DNA of 64,000 nt. Origin: Ralstonia soli. Its GTDB lineage: Bacteria > Pseudomonadota > Gammaproteobacteria > Burkholderiales > Burkholderiaceae. Shown here one piece after another: positions 28,219 to 36,717 of this stretch. A program made the translations under genes and the position numbers. The notes under the pieces were generated by a model. It ran no database searches. It had not been told where the DNA came from and was given only the letters and a program-made list of their open reading frames with translations. The stretch covers positions 283,353 to 347,352 of the forward strand of contig NZ_JAMXHT010000008.1 in NCBI RefSeq assembly GCF_023955655.1, written 5' to 3'. Every line of letters begins with the position of its first letter. The first letter of the stretch is position 1.

Positions 28219-28914
28219 TCAATCCATCAAGTCCGTGTAGTCCGCAGCGGCGTAGCCCTGGGCGCGCACCCACGGTGCCGTGGCCGGCGCGGGCAAGGCC
28301 GTCACGCGCGTGAGCTTGCGCTGGCTGCCGCTGGCATTGCGCGATTCCACGCGGCGCGGGTATTGGCCGGCCACGTCCCAGTCGACCGTGACGGTGCGCT
28401 CGCCCTGCTTCGCCTTGTAGGTCTGCACGCCGTTGCGCACGGGGCCCTGGGGGCGCATGCCTTTGAGCGCGGCCGGGTCGAGCAGGTGGTACGCCGTCGC
28501 CCACGAGCCGTCGAAGCCGATGTTGGAATACTCGGCGGGCTCCACGGCGTAGTTCTTCTGCTGCAAAACGCTGACCACGCGCACGGTCAACGCGCCCTTG
28601 GCGTCGCGTTCGATCCAGCGCGGGGCGGTGTCGGTATCGGCGTGTTTGTGGCCGGCGTGGGCGTTGGTGTGGTCGTGCTCAGCGTGGGCAGACTCGGGCG
28701 GCAGTTCACGGGCAATCCACACGCGGTCGCCCTGGCGGTAGACGCGTTCGGCAAAGCGCACGTCACGCTGGATGCCGTCGGTGCCGAGTGACGACATCTG
28801 GTGTTCGACGCGCAGTGCGGTCAGCGCATTCGAGGAGGCTGGGCTCGCAGCCTGTGCGGTGACAGCGAGTGTGGCGAGCGCGAGCGAAAGGAGAAAACGG
28901 ACAGATCGGGTCAT
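28219..28914 (-). CDS. Exported His-rich protein of the alkaline phosphatase cassette
   Basis: 231 aa. Signal peptide MTRSVRFLLSLALATLAV, cleavage near AQA. A His/Asp-rich stretch AHAEHDHTNAHAGHKHADTD (about residues 75-94 of the precursor) suggests metal binding, possibly zinc for the phosphatases (inference). The rest is beta-rich with VYRQGDRVWIARELPPE and VTVDWDVAGQYPRRVESR. Last gene after two alkaline phosphatases, but a terminator hairpin separates it from them. Family not recognised. Confidence 0.75.
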   Translation of the reverse strand: MTRSVRFLLSLALATLAVTAQAASPASSNALTALRVEHQMSSLGTDGIQRDVRFAERVYRQGDRVWIARELPPESAHAEHDHTNAHAGHKHADTDTAPRWIERDAKGALTVRVVSVLQQKNYAVEPAEYSNIGFDGSWATAYHLLDPAALKGMRPQGPVRNGVQTYKAKQGERTVTVDWDVAGQYPRRVESRNASGSQRKLTRVTALPAPATAPWVRAQGYAAADYTDLMD

Positions 28915-28936
28915 GCGAATTCGGTGCAGCGAACAG

Positions 28937-28968
28937 AAAAAAACGCATGCCGATGGTCTCGGCATGCG
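28937..28968 (-). terminator. Rho-independent terminator between phosphatase and His-rich gene
   Basis: On the minus strand a perfect 10-bp stem CGCATGCCGA / TCGGCATGCG with a 5-base loop is followed by seven T. It lies after the first phosphatase stop and before the His-rich gene start, so the latter is attenuated or has its own promoter. Confidence 0.85.
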
Positions 28969-28988
28969 CGTCAATGGAAACGCCGGAA

Positions 28989-30395
28989 TCAGAGGCCCAT
29001 GGCCGTCTTGACCACGCCGAACACTTTCGTGTTGTCCAGCGTGCCCTTCAGCGGTGCGCTGCCCGGACCAGAGGAGAACAGCATCACATCCCCGCCGCCG
29101 TGCGTTTCCGAACCAGGCGTGCCGAGCTGCACGCCCACTTCCTGCAAGTAATCGTCGGCTGCCGTGTCGACTGCGGCGAGGTTGTCGCGCGTGGCCTTGC
29201 GCGGGCCGCCGCCATTGCCGAACACGAGCGTGGTGTACGGCAGGCCATCAGCGGCCAGTTGCGGCTGCTTGGTCTTGATGTCGGTGGAGAGGCCCAGGAT
29301 CGGGTTGCCCTTGTGGGCGTAGCCGTTGATCGTCATCGTGTGGTCGTGGTCGGCCGTGACGACGATCAGCGTGTTCGACAAGTCCGCCGTGCCCAACGCG
29401 CGCTTGATGGCTTCGTCAAACGCACCGGCATCTTCCAGCGCGCGCTTGGCGTTGGTGCCGTGCAGTGCGTGGTCGATGCGGCCGCCTTCCACCATCAGGA
29501 AGTAGCCCTTGCCGTTCTTCTGCAGCACGCGGATGGCCTTCTCGGTCATGTCGGCCAGGCTGGGTTCGTCGATGCTCTTCTTGACGCGGTCCAGCTCGTA
29601 GTTCATGTGGTCGAGGTTGAACAGGCCGAGCAGCTTGGTGGTGTTCGTCGGGTCCACGGCAGCGAGTTGCGTACCGGTCGACACATACGTGTAGTTGGCT
29701 GCGGTGAACTGGCCGATCAGATCGGTGGTGTCGGTGCGCTTGCTGCCGGTGGTGCCCTGCGGCAGGTAGTGGCGGCGGCCGCCGCCGAGCAGCACGTCCA
29801 CGCCGTCCTTCAGGGCGGCGTTGTACAGCGTGTTGCCCGGTGCGCCCTGCGCGGCGATCTGGTTCTCGCCGTCGCGGTGGCAGATGTGCGAATACGTGGC
29901 AGCGGGCGTGGCGTGCGTGATGCGCGTCGTGGTGACGGCGCCCACTGATTTGCCGGCGGCCTTCGCCAGCTCCAGCAGCGTGGCGGCCGGCGTGCCGTTG
30001 TTGGCCGGGCACGTGCTGTCGGATCCCGTCACGTAGCCCTTGCCGGCGCTGTCGCTGGCCTTGGTGTCCTGCGACATGGAGATGACTTCGTTGTTCATCT
30101 TCACGCCGGTCATGTAGGCCGACATCGACGGGGCGCTGTCGGTGGTCTGCGCATCGTTGGAGTACGTCTTGATGCGCGCCGTGCGCCTGAGCGTTTCCAT
30201 CGTCAGGCGGCCGGCTTCGCCCACCTTGTAGATGCGCGTGGCGGTGACGGTGGTCGGGCCCATGCCGTCGCCCAGGAAGAAGATCACGTTCTTGGCTTCG
30301 CCGGCGGCGTGCGCTTGGGCCCAGGCACCGGCGGCCAGCGCCAGCACGGTGGCCTGAAGGATGCGATTCGGGATGCGATTCGATTGCGTGTTCAT
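28989..30395 (-). CDS. Alkaline phosphatase (PhoA superfamily), copy 1
   Basis: 468 aa periplasmic phosphomonoesterase. Signal peptide ending AQAHA. Metal and active-site motifs: FFLGDGMG, TDSAPSMSAYMTGVK with the nucleophilic Ser of the DSA motif, EGGRIDHALHG, VTADHDHTM and SETHGGGDVML. Two Cys-bearing motifs (GSDSTCPANNG, HICHRDGEN) probably form a disulfide. Starts 16 bp after the stop of the paralogous gene; co-transcribed. Confidence 0.95.
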   Translation of the reverse strand: MNTQSNRIPNRILQATVLALAAGAWAQAHAAGEAKNVIFFLGDGMGPTTVTATRIYKVGEAGRLTMETLRRTARIKTYSNDAQTTDSAPSMSAYMTGVKMNNEVISMSQDTKASDSAGKGYVTGSDSTCPANNGTPAATLLELAKAAGKSVGAVTTTRITHATPAATYSHICHRDGENQIAAQGAPGNTLYNAALKDGVDVLLGGGRRHYLPQGTTGSKRTDTTDLIGQFTAANYTYVSTGTQLAAVDPTNTTKLLGLFNLDHMNYELDRVKKSIDEPSLADMTEKAIRVLQKNGKGYFLMVEGGRIDHALHGTNAKRALEDAGAFDEAIKRALGTADLSNTLIVVTADHDHTMTINGYAHKGNPILGLSTDIKTKQPQLAADGLPYTTLVFGNGGGPRKATRDNLAAVDTAADDYLQEVGVQLGTPGSETHGGGDVMLFSSGPGSAPLKGTLDNTKVFGVVKTAMGL

Positions 30396-30411
30396 GTTTG
30401 CCCTCTCCCTC

Positions 30412-31866
30412 TTACAGGCCCACGGCCTGCTTGATGAGGCCGAAGACCTCGGTGTTGTCCATCGTGCCGGTAAAGCGCTCGGCGCCCAGGCCGCGCGCGC
30501 CGATGAAGACATCGGTGCCACCGTGCGTTTCGCCGCCCGGTGCGACCGGGATTGCGGCTTCCTGGTGATACGTCTTGTCGTACACGGCGGCGTCCGTCAG
30601 TGCGCCGCGCGTGGCGGGGCGGTTTTCACCCGTGCCGAAGCCGATGATGGTGAACGGGTTGCCGCCGGTGTCGGTGGCGTTGGCGCCGTTCACGTAGCTC
30701 TTGAGCAGGCCCAGCACGCCGGGGTTGGCATCGCTGGTCGGGCCCGTGCGCTTGGCGTAGCCGTTGAGCACCAGCGTGTGGTCGTGGTCGGCCGTGACGA
30801 CGATCAGCGTGTTCTTCAGGCCCGGGTCGATCGTGTTGAGCTTGTCGATCGCACCGCGAATGGCGGAGTCGAATGCCACGGTGTCCTGCAATGCCTTGCG
30901 GGCGGTGGTTTCGTGCAGCGCGTGGTCGATGCGGCCGCCTTCCACCATCAGGAAGAAGCCCTTCTTCTTGGCGGCGAGCACGTCGATGGCCTTGTTGGTC
31001 ATCTCGCCCAGGCTCGGTTCCTTGCTCGGGTCACGGTCCAGGTCGTACGACATGTGGCTGCTGGTGAACAGGCCCACGACCTTGTTGTCGGTGGCGGCCA
31101 GCGTGTCGAACTCGGCCTTGTTGCTGGCGTAGCGGTAGCCGCCGGCCTTGAATTCGGCGATCAGGTCGCGGCCGTCGGTGCGCGCGCCGCCAGCGGTGGT
31201 CGGCTGGAAGTGCTTGCGGCCGCCGCCGAAGACCACGTCCACACCGTCGCCGAGTGCGGCGTTGAAGCCCTTGCCGGCCGGCGTGAGTTGCGCGGCGATG
31301 GTGTTCTCGCCGTCGCGGTGGCAGATGTGCGCGTACGTGGCCGCCGGCGTGGCGTGCGTGATGCGCGTGGTGGTGACCACGCCCGTGCCGTAGCCGGCTG
31401 CCTTCATCAGTTCGAGCAGCGTGGTGACGGGCTTGCCGTTGCCGCTCGGGCAGGTGCTGTCGGCGCCGGAGAGGTAATCCTTGCCGCCCGCGTCATAGGC
31501 CATGGTGTCGGCCGACATGGAGATGACTTCGTTGTTCATCTTCACGCCGGTCATGTAGGCGGACATCGACGGCGCGGAGTCGGTGACCTGCGCGTTGTTC
31601 GAATACGTACGCACGAAGCCGGTTTCCGGCAGCGTGTCCATGGTCAGCTCGCCGTCTTCGCCCACCTTGTAGATGCGCGCGGCGGTCATGGTGGTCAGGC
31701 CCATGCCGTCACCGAGGAAGAACACGACGTTCTTGGTCGGGGTGGTGGGCGTGCCGGCATCCGGCGTGGCGTTGCCGGTGGTGGATGTGCCGTCGCTGCC
31801 GCAGGCGGCCATGGCCAGCGCGGCGGCCGCGGCGGCGGCGTATTTCGTGAGTGTGTGGTTGTGCAT
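30412..31866 (-). CDS. Alkaline phosphatase (PhoA superfamily), copy 2, lipoprotein
   Basis: 484 aa. Unlike copy 1 the signal peptide ends in a lipobox (LAMAACGSDG), followed by a Thr/Pro-rich tether, so the enzyme is probably membrane-anchored. Same motifs as copy 1: FFLGDGMGLTTMTAARIYK, TDSAPSMSAYMTGVK, HICHRDGEN, EGGRIDHALHE, VTADHDHTL, GGETHGGTD. AGGGAG precedes the ATG. First gene behind the Pho box. Copies 1 and 2 are clear paralogues from a tandem duplication that diverged in anchoring. Confidence 0.95.
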   Translation of the reverse strand: MHNHTLTKYAAAAAAALAMAACGSDGTSTTGNATPDAGTPTTPTKNVVFFLGDGMGLTTMTAARIYKVGEDGELTMDTLPETGFVRTYSNNAQVTDSAPSMSAYMTGVKMNNEVISMSADTMAYDAGGKDYLSGADSTCPSGNGKPVTTLLELMKAAGYGTGVVTTTRITHATPAATYAHICHRDGENTIAAQLTPAGKGFNAALGDGVDVVFGGGRKHFQPTTAGGARTDGRDLIAEFKAGGYRYASNKAEFDTLAATDNKVVGLFTSSHMSYDLDRDPSKEPSLGEMTNKAIDVLAAKKKGFFLMVEGGRIDHALHETTARKALQDTVAFDSAIRGAIDKLNTIDPGLKNTLIVVTADHDHTLVLNGYAKRTGPTSDANPGVLGLLKSYVNGANATDTGGNPFTIIGFGTGENRPATRGALTDAAVYDKTYHQEAAIPVAPGGETHGGTDVFIGARGLGAERFTGTMDNTEVFGLIKQAVGL

Positions 31867-31964
31867 CGTTGGCTCCCTGAACGATGCCCGGCACTTTGGT
31901 GGTGGCGTGTGGCAGGGGTGTGATGCGGGGGCAGCACTTCCTAACCGGATCGAAAGGTTCGAAT

Positions 31965-31982
31965 GTGACGGTGCATTGACAG
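31965..31982 (-). promoter_or_regulatory. Pho box (PhoB binding site)
   Basis: On the minus strand CTGTCAA-TGCA-CCGTCAC: two 7-bp direct repeats with a 4-bp spacer, the 11-bp period of the PhoB consensus (CTGTCAT repeats). It lies 99 bp before the phosphatase copy 2 start. Marks the cassette as phosphate-starvation induced (inference from known Pho regulons). Confidence 0.78.
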
Positions 31983-32088
31983 TGCGCCGTATGGTCGACT
32001 ACGGGGATTTGCTCGCCAGGGCAAGCGCGTAGGCGGCAAAAGGGCCGCATGTGACGCCCCCGACATGGTTGCGCCCGCCCGAATCCGC

Positions 32089-32094
32089 TACAAT
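32089..32094 (+). promoter_or_regulatory. Putative -10 element of the ahcY transcript
   Basis: TACAAT seven bases before the first conserved base pair region of the SAH riboswitch; a GGTTGC/TTGCGC stretch 14-16 bases upstream is a poor -35. The predicted start near 32101 would put the aptamer at the very 5' end of the RNA. Confidence 0.55.
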
Positions 32095-32100
32095 CCAGCC

Positions 32101-32172
32101 CATTCCGAGGAGCGTTGCAACGGTCGGCTCAGTCCCACCGCCAGGCTCGGAAGTTCAAACGGCGCTCGCAGT
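32101..32172 (+). ncRNA. S-adenosylhomocysteine (SAH) riboswitch
   Basis: Conserved blocks in order: CCGAGGAGCGTTGCAACG (32105-32122), CCAGGCTCGG (32141-32150) and AACGGCGCTCG (32158-32168). CCGAG pairs with CTCGG, and GAGCG with CGCTC forms the pseudoknot. It lies about 112 bases before ahcY. SAH riboswitches turn on ahcY/metF genes when SAH builds up. Confidence 0.95.
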
Positions 32173-32283
32173 ATCGTGGCTACACGATGGCGAGAACGCA
32201 TCTATCCGGGGTCCAGTGCAATGGGCCCTGTCTCAGCGGTTGCCTCCCCAGCGTGCAGTCACCCCAATTTTCGGAGTGATCCA

Positions 32284-33708
<1,425 letters not shown>

Positions 33709-33762
33709 GCCGTACCCGCCGGCGGCATCTCTGCCGCCGGCACTCAACTCGAGGACTCCCCC

Positions 33763-34107
33763 ATGAGACTGCTCGCTGTCTGGGTCATCAACGCGCTGGC
33801 GTTGTTGCTTGTCGCCTATCTGCTCCAAGGCATCCACGTGAATGGCTTCGGCTCCGCGCTGATCGCGGCGCTGGTGCTGGGTCTCGTGAATACGCTGATC
33901 CGTCCGATCCTGGTCATCCTCACCTTGCCGGTGACGCTGCTCACGCTCGGGCTGTTCATCTTCATCATCAACGCGCTGCTGTTCCTGTTCGTCGGCAACC
34001 TGCTGGCGGGCTTCCAGGTGGCCAGCTTTGGCGCGGCGCTGTTGGGTTCCATCCTGTACAGCGTGATCTCGTGGCTGCTCTCGAGCCTGCTGCTGCGCGA
34101 GGCTTAA
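33763..34107 (+). CDS. Phage-holin-family (PF04020-type) small membrane protein
   Basis: 114 aa with four hydrophobic segments: LLAVWVINALALLLVAYLL, ALIAALVLGLVNTLIRPILV, LTLGLFIFIINALLFLFVGN, and a C-terminal LLGSILYSVISWLLSSLLL. This family is regularly placed between ahcY and metF in betaproteobacteria; role unknown. Gap of 54 bp to ahcY and 10 bp to metF indicates one operon. Confidence 0.88.
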   Translation: MRLLAVWVINALALLLVAYLLQGIHVNGFGSALIAALVLGLVNTLIRPILVILTLPVTLLTLGLFIFIINALLFLFVGNLLAGFQVASFGAALLGSILYSVISWLLSSLLLREA

Positions 34108-34117
34108 GGTTTCTGTC

Positions 34118-34948
34118 ATGCAAGACCGTCAATTCAGTTTTGAATTCTTCCCGCCCAAGACGGCGGAAGGCGCCGAGAAGCTGCGCAACACGCGTGCGCA
34201 GCTCTCGCCGCTCAAGCCGCGCTTCATCTCCGTGACTTTCGGCGCGGGCGGCACCACGCAACAAGGCACGCTCGACGCCGTGGTGGAGATCCAGCGCGAA
34301 GGCATCGAGGCCGCGCCGCACCTGTCGTGCGTGGGCTCGTCGCGCGAGAGCATCCGCGCCATCCTCAACACGTACCGCGAGAACGGCATCCGCCGCATCG
34401 TCGCGCTGCGCGGCGACATGCCCTCGGGCATGGGCGAGATCGGTGAATTCCGCTTCGCCAACGAGCTGGTCGAGTTCATCCGCCAGGAAACCGGCGAGGC
34501 CTTCCACATCGAGGTGGCGGCGTACCCGGAATACCACCCGCAGGCACGCTCGCCCAAGCACGATCTGGAGAACTTCGCCCGCAAGGTGAAGGCCGGTGCC
34601 GACTCCGCCATCACGCAGTATTTCTTCAACGCGGATGCGTACTTCCAGTTCGTTGACGATGCACGCAAGCTTGGCGTGGAAGTGCCCATCGTGCCCGGCA
34701 TCATGCCGATCACGAATTCGTCGCAGCTGATGCGCTTCTCCGAGATGTGCGGCGCCGAAGTGCCGCGCTGGATTGCCAAGCGACTGGAAAGCTTTGGCGA
34801 CGACCGCGAATCCATCCGCGCCTTCGGCCTGGATGTGGTGACGGCCATGTGCGACCGCCTGCTGCAAGGCGGCGCGCCGGGGCTGCACTTCTACACGCTC
34901 AACGCGGCCGGCGCCACGCGCGCCATCTGGCAGCGCCTGGGCTTGTAA
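34118..34948 (+). CDS. metF: 5,10-methylenetetrahydrofolate reductase
   Basis: 276 aa FAD-dependent TIM barrel making 5-methyl-THF for methionine synthesis. N-terminal FSFEFFPPKTAEGAEKLRNT with catalytic Glu, then FGAGGTTQQGT, VALRGDMPSGMG, AITQYFFNADAYFQFVDD and VPGIMPITNSSQL. Together with ahcY it refills the methyl cycle, which explains SAH riboswitch control of the transcript. Confidence 0.97.
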   Translation: MQDRQFSFEFFPPKTAEGAEKLRNTRAQLSPLKPRFISVTFGAGGTTQQGTLDAVVEIQREGIEAAPHLSCVGSSRESIRAILNTYRENGIRRIVALRGDMPSGMGEIGEFRFANELVEFIRQETGEAFHIEVAAYPEYHPQARSPKHDLENFARKVKAGADSAITQYFFNADAYFQFVDDARKLGVEVPIVPGIMPITNSSQLMRFSEMCGAEVPRWIAKRLESFGDDRESIRAFGLDVVTAMCDRLLQGGAPGLHFYTLNAAGATRAIWQRLGL

Positions 34949-34960
34949 CCGGGTAACGAC

Positions 34961-35434
34961 GTGGCCGCGGCGCCGGATCCGCTGATCGCCTGGCTGCTGG
35001 ATGAGCTCCGGCCGCTTGCCGCGCAGATCGGCGAGATCCGCGCGCGGAGGATGTTCAGCGGCGCGGCGCTGTATTACGACGACATCGTCTTTGCGCTGGT
35101 GATTCGCGGCACGTCGTACCTACGTGTGGATGACCTCACACGCGCGCGCTTCCTCGCAGAAAAGTCGGTGCCGTTCAGCTACGAGCGCAACGGCCGCACG
35201 ATCAGCATGACGGGCTACCTGAGTACGCCGGCCGAGGCGCTCGACGGTGGCCAGCCATTGCGTGACTGGGCACGGCTGGCGATCGAGGCCGCGCTGCGCG
35301 AGGCGAATGCCAAGGCGGCCAAGCCCAGGCGCACCGCGGCAAAGAAGGCACCAAAGACAACGGCGACCAAGAAGGCCGCCGCCAAGACAGTCACTGCAAA
35401 GACCACCGCCACCAAGAAGACGGCCAAGCGCTGA
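34961..35434 (+). CDS. TfoX N-terminal-domain protein with histone-H1-like tail
   Basis: 157 aa from a GTG start 12 bp after metF. Residues about 1-110 match the TfoX/Sxy N-terminal domain: IRARRMFSGAALYYDDIVFALVI and YLRVDDLTRARFLAEKSVPFSY. The TfoX C-terminal domain is absent; instead residues 115-157 are Lys/Ala/Thr repeats (AKKAPKTTATKKAAAKTV) like histone H1 or the AlgP tail, suggesting DNA contact (inference). No better start is seen. Full-length TfoX promotes competence; a role for this short form is not established. Confidence 0.82.
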   Translation: MAAAPDPLIAWLLDELRPLAAQIGEIRARRMFSGAALYYDDIVFALVIRGTSYLRVDDLTRARFLAEKSVPFSYERNGRTISMTGYLSTPAEALDGGQPLRDWARLAIEAALREANAKAAKPRRTAAKKAPKTTATKKAAAKTVTAKTTATKKTAKR

Positions 35435-35438
35435 ACGC

Positions 35439-36056
35439 TCAGTACAGCGTCGTCTTCAGCCGTTCGGGCAATTCACGGTCGTAGGCTTCCCCATCGAATG
35501 CGCCGCCGCTGATGCGCTGCAGGATCCTGCCTGCGGTCGGCAGTGCGGGCTTTGGCTCCTGCGCGCGCTCCCACAGCTTCGAGCGCACCAGCGCCTTCGA
35601 GCAGTGGAAGTACACCGATTGCACCTGCACGAGGATCACGCTGCGCGGGAGCTTGTCCTGCACGGCAAACGAAGCGAGCAGTGCCGGGTCGGCCGAGATG
35701 GTGGCCGTGCCGTTCACGCGCAGCGTTTCGCCCGCGCCCGGCACGATGAAGAGCACCGACACGCGTCCGTCTTCAATGATGTTGCGCAGATTGTCGATGC
35801 GGTTGTTGCCCGGGCGGTCGGGAATCGCCAGCGTGCGTTCGTCGACGATGCGCACGAAGCCCGGGGCGTCGCCCTTGGGCGAGGCATCCGTGCCACCCGC
35901 ACCCACCGACGACAGCACGATGAACGGCGAGGCCTCCACGAACGCGCGGTAGTCCGCGTTCAGGTGGTCGATCTCCTTGAGCAGCGAGCGCGGGTTCGGG
36001 GCGCCATAGATGGCTTCGAGGTCGGCAACGGTCTTCAGCGTGTGGGGCATGCGCAT
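35439..36056 (-). CDS. Pyridoxamine 5'-phosphate oxidase-family (MSMEG_1061-like) flavoprotein
   Basis: 205 aa split-barrel FMN-binding protein. Core: FVEASPFIVLSSVGAGGTDASPKGD, RTLAIPDRPGNNRIDNLRNIIE, VSVLFIVPGAGETLRVNGTA, QVQSVYFHCSKALVRS. Residues needed by true PdxH are not all present, so it is more likely a general flavin/F420-type reductase relative. AAGGA precedes the ATG. 13 bp downstream of the cyclo-ligase gene stop in transcription order, so probably co-transcribed with it. Confidence 0.85.
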   Translation of the reverse strand: MRMPHTLKTVADLEAIYGAPNPRSLLKEIDHLNADYRAFVEASPFIVLSSVGAGGTDASPKGDAPGFVRIVDERTLAIPDRPGNNRIDNLRNIIEDGRVSVLFIVPGAGETLRVNGTATISADPALLASFAVQDKLPRSVILVQVQSVYFHCSKALVRSKLWERAQEPKPALPTAGRILQRISGGAFDGEAYDRELPERLKTTLY

Positions 36057-36069
36057 TCCTTGGGGCGAT

Positions 36070-36675
36070 TCAAAATACGCCGCGCTCGGTGACGATGCAG
36101 TCGAGCGCGATATCGTGCGGTTGCGGCGCGATGGATTCCACCCGGTTCACCTCGTACGCGATGCCGATGGTGCGCGGACGGTGGCCGGCGGCATGCAGCG
36201 CAGCAAGCGTGCGGTCGTAGAAACCGCCGCCGTAGCCGATGCGGTAGCGCTGCGCATCGAAGCCCACGCACGGGATCAGCAAGACATCGGGCGTTTCGCT
36301 CTCGCCCGAGCGGGGGATGGGGATGTTGTACGCGCCCGGCGTCATTTCACAATCGGGCGTCCAGCGCCGAAACTGCAGCGGCGAAAACTTGTCTGTCACC
36401 ACGGGCAGCAGCGCATGGCGCGCGGCATCGGCCGTCAGCCAGTGGCCCAGCACGGTCAACGCATCGAACTCGCCCTGCGTTGGCCAGTAGGCGGCCAGAC
36501 GTTGGACGGGCAGCGTGCTCAGCAGGTCAGCGAGGTGATGCGCCAGCGCGGCGTCGTGCGCGATGCGCTCAGGCAGCGCGGCGCGCGCATCGAGCAGCAT
36601 CGTGCGCAGCGTGCGGCGGGACTCGATCGGGGTGGTGGAATTGGCCGGATCGTGCGGGTTCCCTAAGGCTGGCAT
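36070..36675 (-). CDS. 5-formyltetrahydrofolate cyclo-ligase
   Basis: 201 aa. ATP-dependent conversion of 5-formyl-THF to 5,10-methenyl-THF. Family motifs: ESRRTLRTMLLDARAALP, YWPTQGEFDALTVL, DVLLIPCVGFDAQRYRIGYGGGFYDRTLA. The start (MPALGNPHD) is 42 bp from the divergent slt start. The frame stays open far upstream across slt, but that is antisense shadow. Gene is often called ygfA or fau. Confidence 0.92.
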   Translation of the reverse strand: MPALGNPHDPANSTTPIESRRTLRTMLLDARAALPERIAHDAALAHHLADLLSTLPVQRLAAYWPTQGEFDALTVLGHWLTADAARHALLPVVTDKFSPLQFRRWTPDCEMTPGAYNIPIPRSGESETPDVLLIPCVGFDAQRYRIGYGGGFYDRTLAALHAAGHRPRTIGIAYEVNRVESIAPQPHDIALDCIVTERGVF

Positions 36676-36717
36676 GGGATAATCGACGGACCTAACAGTG
36701 ATTGGATGGGGTAGGAG

